Below, piece by piece: positions 17,901 to 26,693 of a stretch of 64,000 bases of DNA. Position 1 is the first letter of the stretch, and each line of letters starts with the position of its first letter. The translations under genes were made by a program, and so were the position numbers. Source of the stretch: Rhodovibrionaceae bacterium (lineage in GTDB: Bacteria; Pseudomonadota; Alphaproteobacteria; Kiloniellales; DSM-21159); assembly GCA_028279885.1 (NCBI GenBank), contig JANQMX010000058.1, forward strand, positions 62,001 to 126,000, written 5' to 3'. The notes under the pieces were generated by a model. It was not told where the DNA came from and made no database searches. It saw only the letters and a program-made list of their open reading frames with translations.

Positions 17901-18680
17901 GATCTTGAGGAAGGACATAAGGCCGGAGGAACGGCCGCCGCCAGACAGCGACTCGCCGGATCCGCGGAGCTGCGAGAAGTTGGTGCCGGTGCCGGAGCCA
18001 TACTTGAAGAGCCGCGCCTCACGGGTCCAGAGGTCCATGATGCCGCTCTCGTTGACCAGGTCGTCGGCGACGCTCTGGATGAAGCAGGCGTGCGGCTGCG
18101 GATGCTCATAGGCGCTTGCGGCCTTGGTCAGCTCGCCGGTGCGATAGTCGACGTAGTGGTGGCCCTGGCTCGGCCCGTCGATGCCGTAGGCCCAGTGCAA
18201 TCCGGTGTTGAACCACTGCGGCGAGTTCGGAGCGCCCATCTGGTTTGCCAGCATGAAGCGCATCTCGTCGAAGTAGGCGCGCGCATCCTCTTCCGTGTCG
18301 AAGTAGCCGCCTTTCCAGCCCCAGTAGGCCCAGGTCCCGGCCATGCGGTCGAAGACCTGCTTCGCCGAACGCTCGCCACTGGCACGCTCAGCTTCCGGCA
18401 GCTCGGCCAGGGCTTCCTCGTCCGGCACCGAGCGCCAGAGGAAGGCCGGCACGTCGGGCTCCGACACGCGCTTCAGCCGCGCCGGCACGCCACGCTTACG
18501 GAAGTACTTCTGGGCCAGGATGTCGCAAGCCGTCTGCGACCAGCTCGCCGGCGCTTCCACGTCCTCGGCGGAGAACACCAGGGAGCCGTCGGGGTTGCGG
18601 ATCTCGCTGGCGGTCGTCTGGAAGACGATGCCCTCGTAGACGTCTTGATCAGGCTCTGTGAAGCGACGAGCAATGCGCAT
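14925..18680 (-). CDS. nrdJ: Adenosylcobalamin-dependent (class II) ribonucleotide reductase
   Basis: 1251 residues, the long form of class II ribonucleotide reductase. It reduces ribonucleotides to deoxyribonucleotides independently of oxygen, using B12 to make the thiyl radical. Visible blocks are [19 protein letters not shown] sequence near residue 160, [13 protein letters not shown] near 230, [21 protein letters not shown] in the catalytic barrel, and [12 protein letters not shown]. The C-terminus carries a CxxC...CxxC ribbon (CESCG and CLKCDTCG), probably the redox tail that re-reduces the active site. The segment around residues 985-1010 is basic. No cobalamin riboswitch is apparent upstream. 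Confidence 0.97.
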   Translation of the reverse strand: MRIARRFTEPDQDVYEGIVFQTTASEIRNPDGSLVFSAEDVEAPASWSQTACDILAQKYFRKRGVPARLKRVSEPDVPAFLWRSVPDEEALAELPEAERASGERSAKQVFDRMAGTWAYWGWKGGYFDTEEDARAYFDEMRFMLANQMGAPNSPQWFNTGLHWAYGIDGPSQGHHYVDYRTGELTKAASAYEHPQPHACFIQSVADDLVNESGIMDLWTREARLFKYGSGTGTNFSQLRGSGESLSGGGRSSGLMSFLKIGDRAAGAIKSGGTTRRAAKMVTVDLDHPDIREFINWKVVEEQKVAALIAGSKACEKHLNRILESCWREVTNGSGEPNIDPKRNPALKAAMRAARDAMVPENYVQRTLQFAQQGYRHIAFKTYDSDWDSEAYLTVSGQNSNNSVRVPDSFLEAVLADDDWVLRNRVDGKEAGRMPAQELWEEIAHAAWACADPGVQYDTTINQWHTCPNAGRINGSNPCSEYMFLDDTACNLASLNLMAFRRADGSVDIEAFEHAVRLWTITLEISVLMAQFPAARIAELSYAYRTLGLGYANIGGLLMSLGLPYDSTEGRALCGALTAIMTGVAYATSADMARELGAFPGYEDNREEMLRVVRNHRRAALGHREGYEGLSVRPVPLDGKHCPDQRLVAAATRAWNAALVLGEEHGYRNAQTTVIAPTGTIGLVMDCDTTGIEPDFALVKFKKLAGGGYFKIINRTVPVALERLGYTPQECERIVRYAVGHGGLASAPVINHESLAARGFDEVALTKLEKALESVFDIKFAFNKWTLGEEFCRETLGFSAEQLEALDFNMLAALGFSSQEIEAANTHCCGAMTLEGAPGLRDEHLAVFDCATACGRLGTRALSVESHIRMMASAQPFISGAISKTINMPNLATVEDCKNAYLLSWRLGLKANALYRDGSKLSQPLATSLFDGLDDSLAAEDLTEAPQVQRVEKLAERVVERVVERLAERSRLPQRRKGYTQKAIVGGHKVYLRTGEYEDGRLGEIFVDMHKEGAAFRSLMNNFAIAISIGLQYGVPLDEYVDAFTFTRFEPSGMVDGNDTIKMATSVLDYIFRELAISYLGRNDLAHVEADDLLPDSMGTGDQGALEHSGKGAGSSEGQPPSEIAAIEAQARHAVQETVQRVASRGYVRNRFTVLTGGMAIAEQSVDAVLSSAATATSLPDAEAFGSDTPLGDESVVATVVERSISARIERIKEARIRGYEGDPCESCGNFTMVRNGTCLKCDTCGATSGCS

Positions 18681-18914
18681 GACTAATTTCTGCCCTCAGC
18701 GTTTTGTTCTTCATCTCGGCGGTCTGTCGGGACTAAGACGCTAAGCGCCGCGGGAGAAATCCGTTTCCCATGGCAGCGCGAATCGCCAGCCCCGATCCAA
18801 AGTGTGGACGCTAAGTGGGTGGTAGGTCAACAAGATCTAGTGGTTAGCATCAATGAGAGGCCACGATGTAGTGGCACAGCCTCTGCAGAGGCGCCTTAGG
18901 GGAGGAGCAGACGC

Positions 18915-20927
18915 TTGAAGATCGTGACGCAGTTTCCGCGGGCCGTCCGCGAGATCGAAACGCTGGAAATCCCCATGGCGGACGGCTGCCGCCTGGCGGC
19001 ACGCGTTTGGATGCCAGAGGACGCGGAGTCGGATCCCGTGCCGGCGCTGCTCGAATTCCTGCCCTATCGGCGGCGCGACGGGACGGTGGTGCGAGACGAA
19101 CTGACGCATCCCTACCTGGCCGGGCACGGCTATGCCTGCCTGCGGGTCGACATGCGCGGCAACGGCGACTCCGATGGGCTGATGGAGGACGAGTACACCC
19201 CCCAGGAGTTGGCCGACGCCAAGGCGGTGATCGAGTGGCTCGCCCAGCAGCCTTGGTGCAGCGGCAAGGTGGGCATGATGGGCATCTCCTGGGGCGGCTT
19301 CAACGCGCTCCAGGTGGCGGCGCTCAAGCCCGCGCCGCTCAAGGCCATCATAACCCTCTGCTCGACCGACGACCGCTATGCCGATGACGTCCACTACATC
19401 GGCGGTTGTTTGCTCAACGACAACTTCGGCTGGTCGGCGCAGATGCTCGGCTATTCTTCGCGGCCGCCCGACCCAGCGGTGGTGGGGGAGCGCTGGCGGG
19501 AGATGTGGTTGGAGCGGCTGGAGGCCATGCCGCTCCTGGCTGCCAACTGGCTGCAGCATCAGCGGCGCGACGCCTACTGGCAGCATGGCTCGGTCTGCGA
19601 GGACTTCGGCGCCATCGATGCCGCGGTGCTCGCCGTTGGCGGCTGGGCCGATGCCTACAGCAACGCCGTGCCGCGCTTGCTCGCCGGTCTTAAGGCGCCG
19701 CGCAAGGGCATCATCGGACCCTGGGTGCACCGCTATCCCCACATCGCCTGGCCGGAACCCGCCATCGGTTTCCTGCAGGAGATGCTGCGCTGGTGGGACC
19801 GCTGGCTGAAAGGAGTCGACACCGGCGTCGAGGGTGACCCGGACCTACGGGTTTTCATCCAAGATATGCAGATGCCGGCCGCCGACCATGCGCGCGTTCC
19901 GGGCCGCTGGGTGGCGGAAGCGACCTGGCCGTCACCGAGCATCGAGCGCCATAGCCTCTTTCTGACCGCCGACGGCCTGCGACCGGAGCCGGGCCGTCGC
20001 GAGAAGGCCTTGATCGCCTCGCCCCAGCACGTCGGGCTCTCGGGCGGTGGCTTTTGCCCCGGCATTCGCGCCGGGCTCGAACTGCCAACCGATCAGCGCG
20101 AGGACGACGGCCTGTCGGTCGTCTTCGACACGCCGCCACTGGACCACCGGCTGGAGCTGCTGGGGGCGCCAGTGCTGGACCTGGAGCTCACCAGCGACAA
20201 GCCGCAGGCACTGCTGGCCGCGCGGCTTTGTGCCGTGGCGCCGGACGGCACCTCGGCGCGGCTGAGCTTCGGGCTGCTCAATCTGACCCATCGCGACAGC
20301 CATGCGGAGCCAACCGCCTTGGAGCCGGGCAAAGCCTATCGCGTGCGCCTGCAGCTCAACGACCTCGGCCAGGCGGTCCCGGAGGGCCACCGGCTGCGCA
20401 TTGCGCTCTCGACCAGCTATTGGCCGCTGGTCTGGCCCTCGCCAGAGACCGCAAGCCTGACGCTCGACCTCAAGGAGGCGCGTCTGACCCTTCCGGTGCG
20501 CCCGCAGCGCGAAGAAGACGCGGTCATCTTTCCAGAGCCTGAGGGAGCGGAGCCGGTGCGCGCGGAGGAGCTACGCCCGCCCGAGAACCTCCGACTCGTC
20601 GAGCGCGATCTCGCCAGCGACGAGGTGACCGTGACTGTCGAGGACGACGGCGGCCTCAAGCGCCTGCTCGACCATGGCCTGGAGACCGGATCCTGGATGC
20701 GGCAGAGCCATGTCATCCGGCCGGACGACCCGCTCTCGGCGCAGGTGGAGGCGGCCTGGACCATGGAAACGGCGCGCGGCGACTGGCGCACCCGGGCCGA
20801 GAGCAGCGGCCTCATGTGGGCGGACGAAACGCACTTCCATCTCGAAGCACGGCTCGTCGCCTTCGAGGGCGAGGAGCAGATCTTCGAGAAGAGCTGGCGC
20901 GAGCGCATTCCGCGCGACTTTGTCTAG
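18915..20927 (+). CDS. CocE/NonD family alpha/beta hydrolase (X-Pro dipeptidyl-peptidase-like)
   Basis: 670 residues with a TTG start preceded by GGAGG (18901-18905). The N-terminal alpha/beta hydrolase domain has the nucleophile elbow GISWGG (S125) and the RVDMRGNGDSDG strand typical of CocE and S15 peptidases; a C-terminal jelly-roll domain begins near residue 390 (FDTPPLDHRLELLGAP). No signal peptide, so cytoplasmic. Ester or acyl-amide substrates are usual for the family. It ends with a 4-base convergent overlap with the DMT transporter gene. Confidence 0.92.
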   Translation: MKIVTQFPRAVREIETLEIPMADGCRLAARVWMPEDAESDPVPALLEFLPYRRRDGTVVRDELTHPYLAGHGYACLRVDMRGNGDSDGLMEDEYTPQELADAKAVIEWLAQQPWCSGKVGMMGISWGGFNALQVAALKPAPLKAIITLCSTDDRYADDVHYIGGCLLNDNFGWSAQMLGYSSRPPDPAVVGERWREMWLERLEAMPLLAANWLQHQRRDAYWQHGSVCEDFGAIDAAVLAVGGWADAYSNAVPRLLAGLKAPRKGIIGPWVHRYPHIAWPEPAIGFLQEMLRWWDRWLKGVDTGVEGDPDLRVFIQDMQMPAADHARVPGRWVAEATWPSPSIERHSLFLTADGLRPEPGRREKALIASPQHVGLSGGGFCPGIRAGLELPTDQREDDGLSVVFDTPPLDHRLELLGAPVLDLELTSDKPQALLAARLCAVAPDGTSARLSFGLLNLTHRDSHAEPTALEPGKAYRVRLQLNDLGQAVPEGHRLRIALSTSYWPLVWPSPETASLTLDLKEARLTLPVRPQREEDAVIFPEPEGAEPVRAEELRPPENLRLVERDLASDEVTVTVEDDGGLKRLLDHGLETGSWMRQSHVIRPDDPLSAQVEAAWTMETARGDWRTRAESSGLMWADETHFHLEARLVAFEGEEQIFEKSWRERIPRDFV

Positions 20928-21823
20928 CCTTCGCGCAGCCGCCGAGATTGCCAGCTGAACAGCAGCAGCGCCGCGATCACCATGGCGCCGCCCAGGAGCT
21001 GCTGGGCCGAAAGCTGCTCGCCCAGCAGCAGCATGGCGATGGCGAGCGTGACCACCGGCTCCAGATTGAAGAACATGGCCGACCGCTCGGGGCCGGCATG
21101 GCCGATGGCGTTGAGCTGAAAGAAGACGGCGAAGACGAAGAGCAGCGTCGCCGCCAGCAGGGCCGACCAGCCTTGGCCCAAAGGAAAGCCGCCGTCCGGA
21201 AAGGCGAGGGCCCCGAGCGCCAGGCCGAGGGTCAGCACGGCGATACTGTTGATAGCGTTGAGGTGGACCAGGGCGACAAGGCTATCGGTCCTGGCCAGCG
21301 CCAAGCGGCCGGTCAGGAAGATGGCTGCGGCTCCCGCCGCGCCGACCATCGCCAGCAATAGCCCTATCGGGTCCAGGACGGTGAAGGCAGGCCCGATGGC
21401 GAATACCAGGCCGCAGAAGGCCAGAATGAAGAGCAGGGCTTCGAGCGGCCGCGGCCACCGCCGCTCGATGACCCAGGAGCATACGGCGACGATCACCGGA
21501 AAGGTGAAGAACAGGATGGCTGCGAGGCTGACCGGCAGAGTTTGAACCGAGCCCAGATAGCCGATGGCGGACACGAGCCAAGCCAGGGTCAGGGGCAATA
21601 TGGACAGCCAGGCGCGACCGCCGATCGCAAGGCGTCGGCGCAGCAGCAGGCAGGCAGCGGCAAAGACCAGGAAGCTGGAGAAGAAGCGCACGAAGATCAG
21701 CGCCAGCGGGCTGGTGCCGTCCTGATAGGCGAGGCTGGCCAGGGTGGTGATGCTGCCGAAGGTAGCGGCGGAGGCTAGGGCGAGCAGGATGCCGCGTCTC
21801 GGGGACAGCTCGGTTTGTGTCAT
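20924..21823 (-). CDS. EamA/DMT-family transporter
   Basis: 299 residues with about ten hydrophobic helices in two EamA repeats (about residues 10-140 and 150-290). It is a paralogue-type match to the exporter at 3839 but clearly distinct in sequence. It follows matB on the same strand with a 15-base gap, so the two are probably co-transcribed; a role in moving a malonyl- or acyl-related metabolite is possible but only inferred from position. Confidence 0.9.
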   Translation of the reverse strand: MTQTELSPRRGILLALASAATFGSITTLASLAYQDGTSPLALIFVRFFSSFLVFAAACLLLRRRLAIGGRAWLSILPLTLAWLVSAIGYLGSVQTLPVSLAAILFFTFPVIVAVCSWVIERRWPRPLEALLFILAFCGLVFAIGPAFTVLDPIGLLLAMVGAAGAAAIFLTGRLALARTDSLVALVHLNAINSIAVLTLGLALGALAFPDGGFPLGQGWSALLAATLLFVFAVFFQLNAIGHAGPERSAMFFNLEPVVTLAIAMLLLGEQLSAQQLLGGAMVIAALLLFSWQSRRLREG

Positions 21824-21838
21824 GCGCGGCCTTGTCTG

Positions 21839-23356
21839 CTAGGACGCGGCCAGGAAGGTTTGCTTGAAGGTCTCGCGCAGGGCGTTCTTCTGCACCTTGC
21901 CCATGGCGTTGCGCGGCAGCTCTTCGACGAAGAAGACGCGTTTGGGCACCTTGAAGTTGGCCAGGCGGTCCTTGACCGCGGCAATGACCGCCTCTTCCTC
22001 CAGCGGCCGCTCGCCGATGACGACGGCGGTGACGGCTTCGCCGAAGTCGGGGTGCGGCAGGCCGATGACGGCGGACTCCCGGACGCCCTCCAGCCCGTCG
22101 AGCAGCACCTCGATCTCCTTGGGGTAGACGTTGTAGCCGCCGGAGATCACCAGGTCCTTGGCTCGGCCGACGATGTGCACGTAGCCGCGTTCGTCGATCA
22201 TGGCCATGTCGCCGGTGATGAAGAAGCCATCCTCGCGAAACTCGCTTTCCGTTTTCTCCGGCATGCGCCAATAGCCCTTGAAAACGTTGGGCCCCCGCAC
22301 CTCCAGAACACCGACCTCTTCCACGCCGAGGATGCGCCCGTCTTCATCGGCCACGCGCACCTCGACCTCAGGCAGGGGGAAACCGACAGTGCCAGCGCGG
22401 CGTTCTTCATCGTAGGGGTTGGAGGTGATCATGCCCGCCTCGGTCATGCCATAGCGCTCCAGGATACGCTGGCCGGTGCGCGCTTCGAACTCCTCGAAGG
22501 TCTGCGCCAAGAGCGGGGCCGAGCCGGCAACGAAGAGCCGCATGTGGCTGCTGGTCTCCCTCGTAAAGCCGGGATGCTTCAAGAGGCGGACGTAGAAAGT
22601 CGGCACGCCCATCATCGCGGTGGCTTGGGGCAGGTGCGCCAGCACCTCGTCGGCATCGAAGCGCGGCAGGAAGATCATCGCGCTGCCGGTCACCAGCGTC
22701 GTGTTGATGGCGACGAAGAGCCCGTGGACGTGGAAGACGGGGAGGGCGTGGAGCAGCACGTCCTCTGGTCCGAAGTGCCAGATCTCCCGCAGGGCCAAGG
22801 CGTTGGAGGAGAGATTGCCATGGGTGATCATGGCCCCCTTGGAGCGGCCGGTGGTGCCCGAGGTGTAGAGGATGGCGGCGAGATCGTCGGCGTTGCAGTC
22901 GGCGATCTCGGTGATTGGCGCCAGGCCTTCGGCCAGATCGGTCAAGCTGCCGCCGCCCGCCGCATCCATGGCATGAAGCTCCGCCACACCGGCGGCCTCG
23001 GCAACGGGGCGTAGGGTTTCTAGTGTTTCCGGTCTGACCAGGACGACTCGCGGCTCGGCGTCGCCGAGAAAATAAGCGATCTCGTCGGCCTTGTAGGCGG
23101 TGTTGAGCGGCAGGTAGACCGCGCCGATCTGCAAACAGCCGAGATAGAGGAAGACGGCGTTGGGCGATTTCTCGACCTGCACGGCCACCCGATCGCCCTT
23201 GGTCACCCCGAGCTGTCGCAGGGCGGCGGCATAGCGGCCGGCCGTGTCGATCAGGCTTGCGTAGCTCGTCTCCGCGCCCTCGGGGTGGATGAGAAAGGGA
23301 TGCTCTAGGTCGCCGGGGAAGTGGCGCTTGAAAATGGCAAAGGCGTTCTCGGTCAT
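21839..23356 (-). CDS. matB: Malonyl-CoA synthetase (acyl-CoA synthetase family)
   Basis: 505 residues from the ATG at 23356. AMP-forming synthetase with the P-loop YTSGTTGRSKG near residue 155, HALPVFHVHGLFVA (the HxxHG block typical of MatB), ERYGMTEAGM, and the C-terminal GRAKDLVISGGYNVYPKEIE and PRNAMGKVQK with the catalytic Lys. It would make malonyl-CoA from malonate, ATP and CoA. The assignment is supported by context: a TRAP transporter diverges from it and malonyl-CoA decarboxylase follows that transporter. Confidence 0.93.
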   Translation of the reverse strand: MTENAFAIFKRHFPGDLEHPFLIHPEGAETSYASLIDTAGRYAAALRQLGVTKGDRVAVQVEKSPNAVFLYLGCLQIGAVYLPLNTAYKADEIAYFLGDAEPRVVLVRPETLETLRPVAEAAGVAELHAMDAAGGGSLTDLAEGLAPITEIADCNADDLAAILYTSGTTGRSKGAMITHGNLSSNALALREIWHFGPEDVLLHALPVFHVHGLFVAINTTLVTGSAMIFLPRFDADEVLAHLPQATAMMGVPTFYVRLLKHPGFTRETSSHMRLFVAGSAPLLAQTFEEFEARTGQRILERYGMTEAGMITSNPYDEERRAGTVGFPLPEVEVRVADEDGRILGVEEVGVLEVRGPNVFKGYWRMPEKTESEFREDGFFITGDMAMIDERGYVHIVGRAKDLVISGGYNVYPKEIEVLLDGLEGVRESAVIGLPHPDFGEAVTAVVIGERPLEEEAVIAAVKDRLANFKVPKRVFFVEELPRNAMGKVQKNALRETFKQTFLAAS

Positions 23357-23556
23357 GGCTTCGGCTGAATAGGGATGGAAAGTCGGGACGGCGGACTGCC
23401 GCCTTGCTCTATCGTGCAATCGCCCGGCGGAGACAAGGGCGGTAGAGTTGTCCGTCTTGACGGTCCCGGCTTTTTGCATACCGTCTTTGCAACGTTTTTC
23501 CCTGTGGAAAGGCGTGAAGCAACAACAAGCATAAGTCCCAAGGGAGGATGACGCTC

Positions 23557-24552
23557 ATGCGGACGACAAAGGGAGCGGCGATCGCTGCGGTCGCCCTTGC
23601 GGTAGCGCTGTCTGCCGGCACGGCCAGCGCAGAGACGGTGATGCGGCTTTCGCACCAGTGGTCGACATCGGATGTGCGCCACCAGGTGGCGGAGATCTTG
23701 GCCCAGCATGTTGAGGAGGCCGACGTCGGCCTCGAAATCCAGATCTATCCCAGCAAGTCGCTCTTCAAGCCGCGCGAGCAGTACAAGCCCGTTGCGCGCG
23801 GGCAGCTCGACATGTCGATCTATCCTCTGGCTTACGCCGGCGGCTTGCGGCCCGAGTACAATCTCACCCTGATGCCGGGGCTGGTGAAGAACCACGACCA
23901 CGCCCAGCGCCTCAACGATTCCAAGTTCATCGATGAGATCAAGGCCATCGCCAAGGAAGACGGCGTGCTCTTCCTGCTGCACGGCTGGCTGGCCGGTGGC
24001 TTCGCGTCCAAGGACCGCTGCATCACCTCGCCGGACGACGTGAAGGGCATGCAGATGCGCGCGGCCGGCAAGGCGTTCGAGCAGATGCTGGCGGGTGCCG
24101 GCGCGTCGATCACCTCTATGCCGAGCTCGGAGATCTACAACGCCATGCAGACCGGCGTTCTGGACGGCGCCAACACCAGCTCTTCCAGCTTCGTGTCTTT
24201 CCGCATCTATGAGCAGGTGCAGTGCTACACCCCGGCCAGCGACTTCGCGCTCTGGTTCATGTATCACCCGCTCATTCTGTCCGAAGAGAGCTGGAACAAG
24301 CTCACGCCCGAGCAGCAGCAGGCCCTGCAGGAAGGGGCCGCCAAGGCCGAGGCCTTCTTCTTCGAACAGGCGAAGATGATCGATGCCAACTCGGTTGAGG
24401 TCTACGAGAAGAACGGGGTCGAGATCGCCAACATGACCCAGGAGGAGTTCGACGCCTGGCGCGCAGTGGCGCAGGAGACCTCCTACAAGAAGTTCACAGA
24501 AGAGGTCGACGGCGGCCAGAAGCTGCTCGATAAGGCGCTCGCCGTCGAGTAA
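23557..24552 (+). CDS. TRAP transporter periplasmic binding protein (DctP type), probably malonate
   Basis: 331 residues from ATG 23557, chosen because AGGGAGG ends nine bases before it; the ATG at 23548 abuts that site and is unlikely. A signal peptide ends at SAGTASA (about residue 26). The DctP fold is seen in the MQMRAAGKAFEQMLAGAGAS segment, which carries the Arg that binds the substrate carboxylate, and in MPSSEIYNAMQTGVLDG. It captures a carboxylate in the periplasm and hands it to the Q/M membrane pair. Malonate is inferred from matB and matA on either side. Confidence 0.93.
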   Translation: MRTTKGAAIAAVALAVALSAGTASAETVMRLSHQWSTSDVRHQVAEILAQHVEEADVGLEIQIYPSKSLFKPREQYKPVARGQLDMSIYPLAYAGGLRPEYNLTLMPGLVKNHDHAQRLNDSKFIDEIKAIAKEDGVLFLLHGWLAGGFASKDRCITSPDDVKGMQMRAAGKAFEQMLAGAGASITSMPSSEIYNAMQTGVLDGANTSSSSFVSFRIYEQVQCYTPASDFALWFMYHPLILSEESWNKLTPEQQQALQEGAAKAEAFFFEQAKMIDANSVEVYEKNGVEIANMTQEEFDAWRAVAQETSYKKFTEEVDGGQKLLDKALAVE

Positions 24553-24578
24553 CAGCGGAAGCAATTGCTAGCGTTAGC

Positions 24579-24602
24579 GGGGCGGCACGATCATGCCGCC
24601 CC
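24579..24602 (+). terminator. Intra-operon hairpin after the TRAP binding-protein gene
   Basis: GGGGCGGCA (24579-24587) and TGCCGCCCC (24594-24602) form a perfect nine-pair stem over a six-base loop, followed only by GTTTC. It lies 26 bases after the P gene and 44 before the Q gene. It is best read as an attenuator or 3' stabiliser that keeps binding-protein mRNA in excess over the membrane subunits. Confidence 0.65.
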
Positions 24603-24646
24603 GTTTCATCCGTCGTCCCAACGGCTAAGCCATTGGCCCCGCGTCC

Positions 24647-25180
24647 ATGATCGATTTGTTCATTGCGGCCGTGCGTCGCCTGTCCCTGCTGTGCGGCATC
24701 GTCGCGGCCTGCATGTTCGCGGTCTCCATCGCGATCGTCTGCCAGCTCGTGTTCATGCGCTACGTGCTGAACGAGTCGACCATCTGGCAGACCGAGCTGG
24801 TCACCTACCTGATGCTCTCGGCGACCTTGATCGGCATGCCCTACGTCCAGTCGCTGCGGGGCCACGTCAACGTCGATCTTCTGCCCATTTACCTCAGGGG
24901 CAGGTCGCGTTTCGTTCTGGCGCTGGGCTCTAAGCTTCTTGCCCTTGGCGTCTGCCTGCTGCTGGCCGTCTACGGCTATGAATTCTGGTACGAGGCCTGG
25001 GACTGGGGCGAGGTCTCCGACACGGTTTGGGGCGTGCCGCTGTGGCGGCCTTACCTCTCCATGCCGGTCGGCTTCGGCCTGATGTCTCTGCAGCTCGTTG
25101 CCGATCTTCTCGCCCTGGTCACCGGGCGCGACCATCCCTTCGGGCTTGAGCCGGGCAAAGAAACGCGGGCGGTGCACTAA
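24647..25180 (+). CDS. TRAP transporter small membrane subunit (DctQ type)
   Basis: 177 residues with four hydrophobic helices and the DctQ signature region (FMRYVLNESTIWQTELVTYLMLSATLIGMPYVQSLRGHV core, about residues 34-72). It pairs with the M subunit in the inner membrane. It begins 94 bases after the P gene and ends two bases before the M gene. No obvious ribosome site is present before its ATG. Confidence 0.92.
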   Translation: MIDLFIAAVRRLSLLCGIVAACMFAVSIAIVCQLVFMRYVLNESTIWQTELVTYLMLSATLIGMPYVQSLRGHVNVDLLPIYLRGRSRFVLALGSKLLALGVCLLLAVYGYEFWYEAWDWGEVSDTVWGVPLWRPYLSMPVGFGLMSLQLVADLLALVTGRDHPFGLEPGKETRAVH

Positions 25181-25182
25181 TC

Positions 25183-26514
25183 ATGCTGCAGGATCCGCTC
25201 GTTCTCGGCGCTCTCATCGCCATCGTCACTGTGGTCGTGCTCTTCTCCGGCATGCCGGTGGCCATCGGGCTCATGCTGGTGGCCATGGGCTTTCTCGCCA
25301 TCTTCGATTTCTCCGGCTGGCTGGCGGTCACGACCCTGCCGGAGATCCTCTTCGCCAAGCTCAACAGCTTCGAGCTGCTGTCCATCCCCATGTTCATCCT
25401 GATGGGAGCGGCCGTCGCCTCCAGCCGCGCCGGCTCGGACCTCTATGAAGCCTTGGAGCGCTGGTTGACCCGAGTGCCGGGCGGCCTCGTCGTCTCCAAC
25501 CTCGGCGCTTGCGCCATCTTCTCGGCGCTCTCCGGTTCCTCGCCGGCGACCTGCGCCGCCATCGGCAAGATGGGCATTCCGGAGATGCGTCAGCGCGGCT
25601 ATCCGGACGAGGTGGCCGCCGGCTCCATCGCCGCCGGCGGCACCCTCGGTATTCTCATCCCGCCCTCGATCACCATGATCGTCTACGGCATCGCCACGGA
25701 GACCTCGATCGGCCGGCTCTTCCTGGCCGGGGCCGTGCCGGGGCTGATGCTGGTGCTGCTCTTCATGATCTGGTCGGTCTATTCGACCTGGCGCAGCGGC
25801 GGGCGCGAGGTGCTGGGACAGCGCGTCTATTCCTGGCGAGAGAAGCTGGAAAGCTTGCCGCGCGTGCTGCCCTTCATCGTCATCATCGTTGCCGTGCTCT
25901 TCGCGCTTTATGGCGGCGTGGCCACGCCCTCTGAGACGGCGGCGGTCGGCGCGCTCTTCTGTCTGTTGATCGCGGTGGTGATCTACCGCATGTGGAGCTT
26001 CGGCTCCATCTGGCGGGTATTCCGCGACTCCACCAGGGAGTCGGTGATGATCCTCATCATCATCGGCGCCTCCGGCCTCTTCAGCTTCATGCTTTCCAGC
26101 CTGCACGTCACCCAGTCGATCGCCGAGTGGATCGTCGCCATGGACGTGAATCGCTGGGTGCTGATGCTCTTCATCAACCTTTTCCTGCTGGTGGCCGGCT
26201 TCTTCCTGCCGCCGGTGGCCGTCATCCTGATGGCGGCGCCCATCCTGCTGCCTATCGTGGTCTCGGCCGGCTTCGACCCCTACTGGTTCGCCGTGGTCCT
26301 AACGATCAACATGGAGATCGGGCTGATCACCCCACCGGTGGGGCTGAATCTCTATGTCATCAACGGCATAGCGCCTGACATCCGTCTGCAGACCATTCTC
26401 AAGGGCTCCTTGCCCTATGTCGGCTGCATGGTGCTGGCCATCATCATTCTCTGTCTGGTGCCGGAACTGGCCACGGGCCTGCCCGATTTGATCTTTGGGC
26501 CAGTTGTTCAATAA
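25183..26514 (+). CDS. TRAP transporter large permease subunit (DctM type)
   Basis: 443 residues with about twelve hydrophobic helices. The DctM elements SGSSPATCAAIGKMGIPEM (residues about 115-133) and AGGTLGILIPPSITMIVYG are clear, as is the C-terminal GLITPPVGLNLYVINGIA. It carries out Na+-dependent uptake of the ligand delivered by the P protein. Start is 2 bases after the Q stop. Downstream, a T-rich tract at about 26538-26550 has no strong hairpin. Confidence 0.94.
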   Translation: MLQDPLVLGALIAIVTVVVLFSGMPVAIGLMLVAMGFLAIFDFSGWLAVTTLPEILFAKLNSFELLSIPMFILMGAAVASSRAGSDLYEALERWLTRVPGGLVVSNLGACAIFSALSGSSPATCAAIGKMGIPEMRQRGYPDEVAAGSIAAGGTLGILIPPSITMIVYGIATETSIGRLFLAGAVPGLMLVLLFMIWSVYSTWRSGGREVLGQRVYSWREKLESLPRVLPFIVIIVAVLFALYGGVATPSETAAVGALFCLLIAVVIYRMWSFGSIWRVFRDSTRESVMILIIIGASGLFSFMLSSLHVTQSIAEWIVAMDVNRWVLMLFINLFLLVAGFFLPPVAVILMAAPILLPIVVSAGFDPYWFAVVLTINMEIGLITPPVGLNLYVINGIAPDIRLQTILKGSLPYVGCMVLAIIILCLVPELATGLPDLIFGPVVQ

Positions 26515-26661
26515 CCTATCTAAGTCGTTGAAATAAATATTTTTTTGCCAATCAGGCGCGCTCAGTCGCGATGGGGTTGGCGCTCTGAGACAGCTTGCCT
26601 CATGGTAACCAATTTGCCGGCTATGATGGGGTAAGCTGATAGAGTGCCAAGTGCTGCGGCG

Positions 26662-26678
26662 TGCTTCGCAGCGAAGCA
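26662..26678. repeat. Inverted repeat just upstream of matA
   Basis: TGCTTCG (26662-26668) and CGAAGCA (26672-26678) are perfect complements with a CAG loop, ending 15 bases before the matA ATG. There is no Shine-Dalgarno match in this stretch, so the hairpin may be an operator or a translation-control element. Confidence 0.5.
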
Positions 26679-26693
26679 GACGGTTTATGAGCC

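Noticed and set aside
18681..18914. Cobalamin riboswitch or NrdR boxes upstream of nrdJ
   Set aside because: No B12-box-like sequence or pair of NrdR palindromes could be found in the 234-base spacer between nrdJ and the hydrolase gene.
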